Origin: Acanthaster planci
Lineage: Eukaryota; Echinodermata; Asteroidea; Valvatida; Acanthasteridae
Direction of reading: 5' to 3'
DNA: 19,580 bases
Assembly: GCF_001949145.1 (NCBI RefSeq)
Contig: NW_019091413.1
Span: 1,483,632 to 1,503,211 of the forward strand
Shown: piece by piece, positions 9,787-18,590 of the stretch
Numbering within the stretch: the stretch's first letter is position 1
Layout of the letters: every line of letters begins with the position of its first letter
Position numbers and translations under genes: made by a program
The notes under the pieces: model-generated
The model's database searches: none
Seen by the model: only the letters and a program-made list of their open reading frames with translations
Told to the model about the DNA's origin: nothing

Positions 9787-9975
9787 AATTATTTCCCCAC
9801 TATCAGAGAAAATCTGTGAAAATCTTTTGCCACTTGTGGGAAAATCTGTGCAAATTTTTTTCCATTTGTAGTAAAAAGCATGAAAATCTTTTCCCACTCA
9901 GGGGAAAATCTGTGAAAATATTTTCCCACTTGTGTGAAAAGGTGTGAAAATGTGTGAAAACGTTTTCCTACTTTT
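9787..9975. repeat. Tandem repeat, unit about 31-34 bp (5-6 degenerate copies)
   Basis: The consensus is roughly ttttcccacttgtggg followed by aaaatctgtgaaaatc. Copies begin near 9791, 9825, 9856, 9890, 9921 and 9963. Because each unit is close to 11 codons, a - strand open frame (9789-9980) shows a repeating Phe/Lys/His peptide. I treat that as an artefact and not as a gene. Confidence 0.75.
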
Positions 9976-10122
9976 GGCATACTTTTTCACAATTTGTGAA
10001 ATGAAAAGGAATTCCCTTGGAAGAGAAAAAATGTGAAAAATTTTTCCCTGGCATACTTTTTCACAATTTGTGAAATGAAAAGGAATTCCCTTGGAAGAGA
10101 AAAAATGTGAAAAATTTTTCCC
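9975..10122. repeat. 74-bp exact tandem duplication
   Basis: The block starting tggcatactttttcac and ending aaatttttccc occurs at 9975-10048 and again at 10049-10122 with no difference seen. Each copy contains the near-palindrome tttcacaatttgtgaaa. Perfect identity points to a recent duplication. It directly follows the degenerate 31-34 bp array and shares its GTGAAAA/TTTTCCC vocabulary. Confidence 0.85.
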
Positions 10123-10287
10123 ATGTTAGTGTTAACTTTCAACCGCAATGTACTGTATATAAAAGTGCAGATGTTATTTATAGAGAGCCATCCAGTTCAG
10201 CACAGAAACTTGTATACAATGTGTAGTTTGGTCAGTTTCCAGGTAAAAGGTATTGACTACTCTGATGCTTTGTCTTCTGTTAAATAG

Positions 10288-11096
10288 TGGATTTTGACTA
10301 CCCATCACTGGAAGATGATCAGCCTAATCACAGTGTTAAACCAAAGGGACCAGTAGTGAAGCCATCCATTTCTAGTGGCAGTAACGAGCAGACAACACTG
10401 CCCAGCAATGCTATGAACTCTGAAACCATTTCTGTAATAACCCCTACTACTGTCCATTCTCCCAAAAGTATCCCTACTGTCAACAGATCCGTCAAGCCCA
10501 AACAACTTCAGGAAAACTTATCTTCTCCAAATAAATCTCCCAGTTCGGTGGCCAGAACACATGGTCCTTCGGCAAGTTCATTGGCTGGGGGTAACACCAA
10601 GGGTGCAACAGCTCAAGTTTCCTCTAGTTCACTTAGTGTGTCAGATAAAAATAAAGAATCCTCCAGTTCAAATAATGTTCTGTCTGTAGTCCCAAGTACT
10701 GAATCTTCTCAGGTGACAATCACAAAACCTATGATCCCTAATCGATCACTGAAGCCATTAGTACAAGACAGTAACTCAGTTACAGCTAAAGAAAATGGAA
10801 AAACAAAGGCAGCAGTTTGTGACAGTCTTAAGGATGATGATGAGGAAGAAATCCAAAATCAGATGAAAGGAGTTGGACGGGTAAACAAAGCAAAGAAAGA
10901 GGATACACAGACATATGCAAAAGAAGGGAAGGGAGCAGAAGGTGTAAGAGAGTTAACAAGAATGCAAAAGGAACATCAAATCCAAGAGCAACAGGCTTTG
11001 TTGGAGCTTGAGAAAATGAGACAGGAAAAGATGAAAATGGAAAACAACCAACTTCGCCTTGAAAAAGCTCAGATGGAAAAGCAGCTGGAAGAAAAG
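10288..11096 (+). CDS. USP8: USP8 internal exon C: linker with SH3-binding motifs and coiled coil
   Basis: A single 809-bp open exon. The acceptor is tctgttaaatag|TG, phase 1, matching exon B; the donor is AAG|gtattt at 11097, phase 0. It opens with DFDYPSLED, the counterpart of DFTYPSLEE just after the rhodanese domain in human USP8. A Ser/Thr-rich, probably disordered linker follows. It contains PTVNRSVKP (10473-10499), an exact fit to the PX(V/I)(D/N)RXXKP motif bound by STAM SH3 domains, and IPNRSLKP (10734-10757), a near fit. An acidic cluster (KDDDEEE) leads into a Glu/Lys/Gln-rich coiled coil starting about 10945. These parts would recruit the protein to STAM/HRS on endosomes. An in-frame stop follows the donor at 11193. 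The catalytic USP domain is not in this window. Confidence 0.92.
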
Positions 11097-11850
11097 GTAT
11101 TTGTAAATATGTTCATTTCAACTTTGATCAATCCCAACGGCATTCTTTTATTTTTGGGATTCACTGAAGCCAAAATTGTACCTGCTGTTTCATAAAGCCA
11201 GTATATGTCTCATATGTGGACCTATGGTTCACTCACCAGGCTATCGATAACCAGTCTTGAGATCAACTCTTCTTGGACAGGGTTGATCCGACTTTACTTT
11301 TAAGTACAATAAATGGTGGTTTTTTAATGAAAGAGTATACTCACAACACAAGAAACAGAAATACAACATTCAAATATGATCTCAGGAGCAAGATGTAGTG
11401 GAAAGTGCAGCACCAAATGATACTGTATCTATTTTGTCCAAATGAAAAGGTCCAGTTCCTCTGACAAGATGTAATAGCAAAATCTTTAAGTTGAATTTGT
11501 CAGACTTAAAAGTCTGTATCCACATTTTTGTGGACGCCTGCATTTAATTTTTAGAATTCCAAAGAAAAAATCAATTCAGATTTTATTTATTTATTTTTTT
11601 TTGACATCTCACTTTTTACAACGGCACCAACTTTGATAAGGCAGTGGTGATTTGAATGTAGAAGGAGACAAATTCCATTGCACTTAGCCCTATACCTATG
11701 AAATAAAGAATGAGTACCCAAACATGATGATGATATATACCTCATGATATTATCTCGCCAAAGGTAGCCTGACAGTACAGCATAGCTGGTAATGTGTGGC
11801 TGTGGCTGAGATCATTTGTCTCAGGGAGGTACGTGTAGCAAAAGGCTGTG
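11097..11850. other. Intron 3, start: no gene recognised
   Basis: Begins at the exon C donor. AT-rich, with a T-rich run (about 11580-11602) and no further USP8 exon, RNA gene or transposon border that I can support. Confidence 0.55.
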
Positions 11851-11853
11851 TCG

Positions 11854-12587
11854 TCTACCATTTTATTTGTTGATAATGCTCTTATGCACAGGTCAATACA
11901 ATTTCAGTCTGATGATGTGATACTTCCACAAGATATTCATTGCATGCACAGTTGGTGTGATGTTAATATGCAACTCGACTCTGAGAAAACGAAGGTATAA
12001 TGAGTATCACATGAACAGTGGATCCTAAGTATCTGTTCTGAGCAGGAACAAAAGAGGGCATGTTTTTAACTGAAAATGTCAGTTCTTGGTATGAACGCAT
12101 TGCATAGGCGCACAAGCTTATGCGCATTTTACGCAGAGCACACTGAGTACATTCATGCAACAAATTTATTCTGGAGTGTGTGGTCTTCATGTGCACGTAA
12201 AATCAGTCTGTCTTTCTTTGGCCAGTGAGGGTGCACTTTAACTCGGGGCAAATATCTTGGTTAACACAACTTGAAGTTGTTAATGAGTGATAATGTCGTG
12301 GAGTAATTTTGAATGACAAGATTACTTCGGAATATCATGTCAATTATGAAACTACTGTTTTTTAGTGTTGCTCAGGACTGTCCATGCATGCCTCGCTTTT
12401 ATTGAACAAGTTCCTAGTGATGCCTATTCTGGAATATGGGCAGCCATTATTTGTAACATGTAAAAGGTATTATAAAAATTCTGCTCACTATGGCGATAGT
12501 GAAGCAGGGAGGCATAATATCTCAGTTAAGACGACCAAGTTCAACCGACTGAGGCCTGAACACACAGACTTCATTTTTTGCCAATGA
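11854..12587 (+). pseudogene. Remnant of a non-LTR (LINE, jockey/CR1-like) reverse transcriptase
   Basis: Three pieces keep the order of a LINE RT palm and thumb. ILFVDNALMHRS (about 11860-11895) sits where the catalytic (F/Y)xDD box should be, but the second Asp is Asn. It is followed by LPQDIHCMHSWC and SEKTKV, the usual helix and K(C/T)KV block, up to a stop at 11998. GVILNDKITSEYHVNY (about 12300-12347) matches the LGV...DKL..HV..Y block in a different frame. LLLNKFLVMPILEYG (about 12396-12440) matches the thumb motif ending in PILEY. A gap about 170 bp longer than expected at 12000-12290 suggests an insertion. It is non-functional. The family assignment is approximate. Confidence 0.7.
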
Positions 12588-13608
12588 ATGTTTGAATTCC
12601 CTGAATTTTTGAGAAGTGGAGTAGCTGAAGTAGCCCTTCAACATTGGATACTTATTAAGGGCCCACTTGTATGAATCGTAATAAAACACTTATTTGGAGG
12701 GAGTAGTGAGGGGGCCTATCCTGAACATATTTTTAAAAACATGAAATGGGGGAGTCACAGGCCTCTCTCGCCAACCGAGTTCTCTTAAAAAAAAACGAAG
12801 AATATTTTAAAATCTTTTTTAAAACCACCAAACCAAAAACCCAGATGCCAAACTAGAAACAAGCAAAACGTAAGTCAAAAAAGAAGCGGCAAGCCAAACA
12901 AGAACCTAAATCTATAAATCTTTAGCTGCTGACATTGCACCCAATACCTCGACTCCATATTTCACGTAATTGAGTGTTGTGAGCACATGTTCTATTTTTT
13001 TATACGTAGTTTCTCTCTTGTTGCATTCTCTAAGAAGCTTTGCTTTGATTTCTTCAATCTTTTTGAGTCTGTAAAGCTTTGTTTGGTTTGGCTGTGGAAG
13101 CTCAGGTTAAAGCTTTAAAATCTCTGGAGGATTACTACTCATGGTTGTTAATGTTTCTTTTTAATTATAGGCTTAATTATTTACACTTTAAAAAGTGCGT
13201 GATTGAAAAACGCAAACAGCTTTACTCCCCGATTTTTAACTCGATCAAAATTCCAGCACCCATTTTATTAATCACTTTTCCCCATCATTTTTCAATGAAA
13301 AATGTAAACTTGTTATTTTTCTGGGATTGAAGTAGTTTAGCCATAACGCTATGTGCCCTTTGGGGTTTGCTTGAGTCTGTAATAGAGCACAGCATGTCTG
13401 AATGTTGACCGTTAAAGTTGTTCTAACTAGTGTTTAACTCTCAGCAGTGTATCCAAAGCTCATCAAAAGGTTTACGTTTATTTTTTCCTTTATAAATAAT
13501 GTTTGGACCTAGCCTACCTTTTGGCAGGTTTAACAGTTTTGAGATGTCTTTACCCAACTGTAATCTAATATTTACGTCTGTTATCCTAATTGTAACCAAA
13601 TTTGAGTC
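12588..13608. other. Intron 3, middle: no gene recognised
   Basis: AT-rich sequence with A-runs near 12787. An 83-codon + frame (13079-13330) and a 72-codon - frame (13441-13659) are open, but I recognise neither and see no splice or promoter support. They are left unannotated. Confidence 0.5.
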
Positions 13609-15387
13609 TTGGTGAACGTTAACCACTTGCTGCCGGGTGCTATCAAAAATGAAGTGCACACATACGGGCCATTTTCAAGATTTTCAGCCCGCAAGATAGG
13701 CTCCAAGCCTCAACCAGCGATAATGGCACCCAACTCAGATCCCCTCCCGGCCATCCCTCCTCCCTCACAAGAGGCGTTCTTGGAGGGTAAAGTGGCTTTG
13801 CTATGCAGCCAGAACTGTTCCCCCAGCAAGACTTGGCTCCGGATCATGTCCCGGATTATGGTGACTCTCTCTGTTCGGCGCTGCACTTGGGACGAGTAAA
13901 CTTACTCCTTCACTCCCAGTTCCCGTGCTCTGAAGTCCTCTGGCAGTCTGCCTACTACTAGTGCCTACCGTGGAAGACGTGTATTCATCGGTATGGCTCA
14001 CCAGTCTACACACCGGGATGGCCCTACGCCTCCTGGGCCAGCTACAATGACCACCACATGGCATGAACTACAGCTGTCAGACGAACTTCACTGCGGTTCA
14101 CTCAGGCATGACTTTGAAGTTATAGCGCCTCGGGCTGATGCCCCGTTGCTCCCGGGGGCAGCCCATTCAGAGGTGCCACCTAACTATGCGGGCTCTTCAC
14201 TGACCACTTTTCAGGCTACAGAACTGTATCATTGCCGTGGTTCCCGAATGCCACTCATTGTTGTGGCTTAGGGCTACTGGCTAGGGCTTCCGCCTGCTTC
14301 AACCTGTCACGACCTGCATTCCAGACATGTGGCTAATGCCTCAGGTTTTTCCTTTGGGTTTTATTGGTGGATCACCGCACATAAGAAGCGTTAACACTCA
14401 TCATCTTCTGCTGGGTCCAAATGCAAGAAATCTTGCTCTACACCTAGGCAAGATATTTCTTCATCGGGTTTGATGACGGTGGTCTGCTGTTTTGGAGATG
14501 CTGCCGGGTTCAGCTAGCTGCCTTGAGTCAATCTCCACTCCCCAGGCAACTGCCCTGCACCGGGAAGCCCTGTGTAGGATCCCCCTACGGATGTTTCTCT
14601 CTGGCTTCACATCCAGCTCCGTCGGTCTGTCTAATAAACAACACCACCCATTCGTTTTACACATGTATTTTTTTATTGATTTTGCACTTAATAAATTCAT
14701 TAAATAATGATAATAATAATTCAACTTATCCGGGTTCTACTTACGACTCACATCTAGCTCCACCCTGTGAACATGCCATGCCTGGGGTCATCTCCTTTCC
14801 GTATTAAATAGAGCTAGTGACGTTTCCCATTCATGCCTATGCCTCTACCTTGATCTGTCCAGATTTGGGGAAATCCAGGCATGCAGGAACTACATGTATA
14901 CTCCACCGGGCTGCCTTGCGTTATTTGCTCGTACGTCCCCTGGTGAATGTGAGTCTGGGTCACGCATACTAAACCCTAACCACAGCTCGAACAATTGCTC
15001 ATAGGCCTACCACTACACTACGCATCAGACCGTCAGCTAGCAGCCGTGATTCCTGTGCCAAGGGTCAGCTAGGTGGGAAACACAGAAATCTTCTCTCCAG
15101 GTGTCGCTCCACCATTCTATGGAGCTGTCCCGGTGAATAAAACTTGAAACGATCAGCCTACTATTCTAACCATCGGTCTTCTGTGCAATAATGCCTGCGG
15201 TGGATGTCATCGTCCTACCTGCAGACCCATCGAGCCCTCCGATGTCTGAAACTTTGTCATTGGAGGCACTCAGGCGTGTAAAATCAACCCTGATCTCTGG
15301 AAAAGCTCCCCTCTATTTCTGACCGGTCATCACGCCATTCAAGTCAGTATCCACATCTCAGGCTCCTAATTCACCGAACTTCACATC
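13609..15387. other. Probable 5' remnant of YR element 2, unresolved
   Basis: GC content rises here compared with the flanks and matches that of the recognisable element downstream, so it is probably part of the same insertion. Several Pro/Ser-rich short frames on the + strand (13609-13899, 13993-14271, 14523-14807) might be gag-like, but no motif proves it. No YxDD box or other RT block can be found before the RNase H, so the RT appears to be deleted or eroded beyond recognition. An AT-rich patch at about 14630-14720 interrupts the stretch. Confidence 0.4.
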
Positions 15388-16135
15388 TTGACGATGGATG
15401 TGTCACTATTTGGATGGGGGGCTTCTCTTCTGCCACTTCATGCCTCCAGGGTCTGGGACACCGCCTTTTGAGGCAAACACATCAGCAGGTTAGAGCTCCA
15501 AGTGGTGTTCAATGCTCTTTGCCACTTCTGACAACACCTAGTAGGTCAGTCCATTCGAGTCAAGAGCGACAACTCCACAGCAGTGGCGTACATCAACTGC
15601 AAGGGTGGCACTCGCTCTCCTTAGTTCTGCACCCTTGCGTGGCGGCTCTCCATGTGGACAAACGCTCAAGGGATCACCCTCCAAGCCGTCCACATAGCAG
15701 GAACCAGCAACAGCATAGCAGATACACTCTCTCGGGGTGCCGTTCGACCAACAGGGTGGATTCTTCACCCAAACGTGGTCAGCTAGATTTTTGCAGAGAT
15801 CAAGCATCCCCATCTCGACTTCTTCACTTCTGCCGACAAAACCCATTCCCGAAGTTCTGCTCCAGGCTCCCTCACCCATGGGTATGGGTGACAGGCGCCC
15901 TATAGATCAACTGGTCGGGCCTTCTGGCATACGCCTTTCCTCCAATATCATGATGGTCCTGTCCAAGATAGAACGGAAGCCATATCAGATCCTCTTCATC
16001 ACTCCTTTCTGGCCTTGCCAACCGTGGTTTCTAAGACTGACAAGACTCCCTGTACAACGGTCGCTGGTCCTTCCAGTTAGGGAGGACATCCTTTATCAAC
16101 CCAAGTTGGGGATCCTCCGAAGGGTCTTCACTTGA
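15388..16135 (+). pseudogene. YR element 2: RNase H and connection segment
   Basis: A single frame, with in-frame stops, carries LTMDVSLFGWGAS (Asp 15397-15399), ISRLELQ (Glu 15493-15495), KSDNSTAVAYINCKGGTRS (Asp 15568-15570) and SIADTLSR (Asp 15721-15723). These are the four acidic residues of RNase H with their usual DIRS spacing. The first motif normally reads TDAS. Downstream, in another frame, come LLAYAFPP and then FITPFWPCQPWFLRL (within 15737-16135), the conserved segment between RNase H and recombinase. At least three stops and two frame changes make it a pseudogene. Confidence 0.8.
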
Positions 16136-16196
16136 CGTGCTGGACGTTGTCCAATGATCCTTAAGGGCATCAGGCCTTTCCACAGATGCTGCGTCC

Positions 16197-17199
16197 ATGG
16201 CAGCCTGGGGTCGACGACTGTCCACTCCCAAAATTTACAACAGCCGACTGCAACATTTTACTAGATGGTGCGACGACCATGATGTTTCTCCAACCGAAGC
16301 TCCTGTGAGTTTCGTCACAGACGTCCTCACTCGGGCCTCCAGATTGCCACCATCCGCAACTACCGGTCGGCCTTGGTGGCTGTTCACTCAGGCTTCAGCG
16401 ATGGATTGACTGTCTCTGTTTAAGGAATGTTTGTCAAGCGTTCCCACTTCAAACGCCTCGTCTTATCCTGGGACCTCAGAAGCTTTCATCGAGGTCTTGC
16501 CAGTCTTGAAGTGTCCTACGCATTCCTGCTGGTCCCCTTTGAACTGCTGTTCAATGCGTTTGACCTCCATCTCAGCATCAAACTGGCATTCCTCCTTACG
16601 GTCATTACATCGAGACGAGGTAGCGAGTTGCATGCCCTATCGACTGCCGATGGTCACATCTGCTGGGAGCCACTGGGTTCACCTTATCCCAACCACCTGG
16701 TTTCTGATGAAAAACCAGCCACATACCTTCTGGCCTTCCGACATATTCGTTCTCAACACTTTCTGGAGACAACTCTGACAAGAGATGGTGTCCAGTTCGG
16801 ACTCTCAAGTGGTATCTTGCCAGGACCAAACATCGCCGAGAATCTAATTGCCGGCTCTTCGTCACCACAATGAAACCCTTTCACTTGGCGTCGAAAAACA
16901 CTATTGCCCAATGGACGGTCTCAGCCAATATCTTCACTAACCAAGACCAGCCAGCACAACATGATGAGATGACCCGATCTCACGTCAGGGCCCATGGCAT
17001 TCAGGCTGTCCCTGCATCCTGGTTGTACTTCGGAAGAGTTCCTCTAGCTGAAATCCGTGAGGCGGCTTACTGGAAATCTCCTTCCACCTTCACTACTGAG
17101 TGTTGCCTGAAAAATGTTTTACAGATCAAATCAGCCCATGGCAGAGCGACCCTGCGCTCAACAGTCCGAACAATGTCCAGCACTGTTCTGGCTGGGTGA
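16197..17199 (+). pseudogene. YR element 2: tyrosine recombinase, catalytically dead
   Basis: The N-terminal SAM-like part is seen as TPKIYNSRLQHFTRWC (in the frame from 16197) and, after a frame change, as IATIRNYRSALVAVHSGFSD. The catalytic part has TSRRGSELHAL (first Arg; frame 16427-16873). It then shifts frame, and ends in the 16870-17199 frame with SHVRAHGIQAVPASW and AAYWKSPSTFTTECCLKNV. In relatives, the second catalytic Arg stands where Gln45 is (codon CAG, 17002-17004), and the nucleophile Tyr where Cys79 is (TGC, 17104-17106). Both are single-base changes from CGG and TAC. With these and the frameshifts the enzyme cannot work. The alignment of the Tyr position could be off by one residue. 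Confidence 0.75.
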
Positions 17200-17345
17200 T
17201 GGATACCTCGACTTATCAGTTTCTCCTGGTGAATGCTCGCTCTTGCAACGCCCACCTTATGTTCCTTTTACACTTCCGTTGCCGACCCACCTCCAGGGTA
17301 CAGTGCCACTCTGCATATGTAGGCTGGGCAGGGGTATGTGAATGC

Positions 17346-17444
17346 AGGAGACTTCTCCCCACTTGGAGTGAGTCAGGTCTCCTTGTGATACTTATTTATT
17401 TTTTTCATGAGCAAAACTTGGAGATAATAAGTCTCCACTCCAGT
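17346..17444. repeat. Imperfect nested inverted repeats at the 3' end of YR element 2
   Basis: aggagac (17346-17352) pairs with gtctcct (17377-17383). acttggagtg (17361-17370) pairs, with one bulge, with cactccagt (17436-17444), and inside it tctcc pairs with ggaga (17420-17424). The sequence can therefore fold in alternative ways. Its place just after the recombinase is where DIRS-type elements keep their terminal and complementary repeats; that role is inference. Confidence 0.45.
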
Positions 17445-17456
17445 CTGATGTATTGA

Positions 17457-17896
17457 CTAGGTGGCATCTCGGTTTGCACTTAATTTACACTTTAATATAT
17501 GATACTTATATAAAAAAAATCAGTTATTTACCTCATCCTCAAATGTTGAGGGTGGGGTTAACTTTAGTTAGCTTTTTTTCACTCGCTCATGCGTGGATGT
17601 TTTCTCTGTGTGCAGATTTTGCAAGTTGACTTATTTTTTTGGTGTTCACAAAAGAGATCCTGTGGAATGTAACCTTTGACATTTCGCACTACTTCTTTGG
17701 TATGGGGTCTACATTCAAAACAACCATATCTGTATCGCCTGTGTGCACATGTATTTTTGTGTTTGTTTCATGCTAAACAATGCAAACAACTACTGGTAAA
17801 CTTTTTGATATGTTGAAATTTAAATTTTGATAATGGTTTCTCTTTGTCACAATTGCACCTCTTGTTACTCGTTTTTGAGTGCTGCGAGTTTTTTTG
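17457..17896. other. Intron 3: no gene recognised
   Basis: T-rich on the + strand, with a sharp fall in GC after the transposon. I see no coding signal, RNA gene or further USP8 exon. Confidence 0.5.
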
Positions 17897-18142
17897 TTAT
17901 ATGTTAATATTTTTTCTTTTTTTTTGTTGACAAAATTTATATACACTGTACTGTATAAACATCTCTAAATCTGGTTTATTATTTTTATAGTGTTGGCGCC
18001 CCGTGATGTTTGTACACTTATAACAATTTAAGTAGCCTTTGCAATTAATACAATCTATACAAAGTTTACAGTTTTCCCGACTTTTAGAATCTGAACATAA
18101 TTCACAAAACATACAATCAATGCAGTTATCGCTTATAGACAT
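17897..18142 (-). CDS. Small cysteine-rich open frame with CxxC repeats, origin unknown
   Basis: This frame has 81 codons, starting MSISDN (ATG at 18140-18142). Residues 7-43 hold ten Cys, mostly spaced CxxC: NCIDCMFCELC, a break (SDSKSREN), then CKLCIDCINC and LNCYKC. The tail is Lys/Asn-rich (GRQHYKNNK, KKRKNINI). The regular NCxxCxxC pattern ending in a G...YxNNK segment resembles short Cys-repeat proteins predicted in large DNA viruses and some bacteria; that comparison is from memory and unverified. There is no visible signal peptide, promoter or poly-A signal. It lies in very AT-rich DNA in the USP8 intron, so it could be an integrated fragment, a small gene, or chance. Confidence 0.35.
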   Translation of the reverse strand: MSISDNCIDCMFCELCSDSKSRENCKLCIDCINCKGYLNCYKCTNITGRQHYKNNKPDLEMFIQYSVYKFCQQKKRKNINI

Positions 18143-18480
18143 TCAGCTGTACCGAACATCGTCTTGGCTGTCAATATTTTGTGCACAAAACCTACCGAAC
18201 ATTATGTAGTTGCAAATCAACACAGCATGCATCAGTGATCAATCCTGAGCGGTAGCTTCACGACTTTCAGGATAAACTAAATATTTATTTTGTAACTCAA
18301 GATTTAATAAAAAAAAACAAAAATAACAGATGAATTTCTAGAAACCTCAAATGTGAATGCAATGGCAAAACATCTCGAAAACAGCAAATCATAGTATCAC
18401 AAGAAGGTACACTTTAGTTCGACAGGAGAGGGCGCTATTCAACATGGCAATGAAATGTTCGGCAGTTGAATACATTTGTA
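18143..18480. other. Intron 3: no gene recognised
   Basis: Contains a 10-bp direct repeat, taccgaacat, at about 18150 and 18194, just upstream of the Cys-rich frame. Otherwise nothing can be supported. Confidence 0.45.
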
Positions 18481-18481
18481 C

Positions 18482-18590
18482 TGGGGTTGTTGGGACTGGC
18501 ATTTTGCGGGGAGGGGGGGCTTGTTTTGTTGGTATGAGGGAGCAAGGAGTGTGGGGATTTTGGGGACCTGGGGTTTTCTTGCGGGCAGGA
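18482..18590 (+). repeat. G-rich tract, possible G-quadruplex
   Basis: The + strand has gcggggaggggggg at about 18507-18519, and then G-runs at 18553-18556, 18562-18565, 18570-18573 and 18583-18585 with loops of 5, 4 and 9 nt. The surroundings are AT-rich. The open frame across it is Gly-rich, with no other sign of coding. Confidence 0.5.

Larger units (their letters stand above)
15388..17456 (+). mobile_element. Degraded DIRS-like YR retrotransposon (YR element 2)
   Basis: On the + strand an RNase H, a connection segment and a tyrosine recombinase follow one another, the C-terminal half of a DIRS-type pol. The recombinase is of a different subtype from element 1: it has AAYWKSPSTFTT instead of the GRW box. 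The two therefore belong to separate lineages and entered independently, in opposite orientations. Multiple stops and frameshifts are present. The downstream limit is set at an inverted-repeat region ending about 17444-17456; the upstream limit is uncertain and may reach about 13600. Confidence 0.8.

Noticed and set aside
9789-9980. 63-codon - strand frame with repeating Phe/His/Lys peptide
   Set aside because: Direct product of the 31-34 bp tandem repeat.
10156-10165. TATA-like tatataaaag 120 bp before exon C
   Set aside because: Exon C has a good acceptor and a phase that matches exon B, so it is an internal exon; no other promoter sign is present.
14170-17470. gaggtgccaccta (14170-14182) and its near inverse taggtggcatctc (17458-17470) as terminal inverted repeats of element 2
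   Set aside because: The 12 of 13 match does not extend on either side and the search space is large, so chance cannot be excluded.
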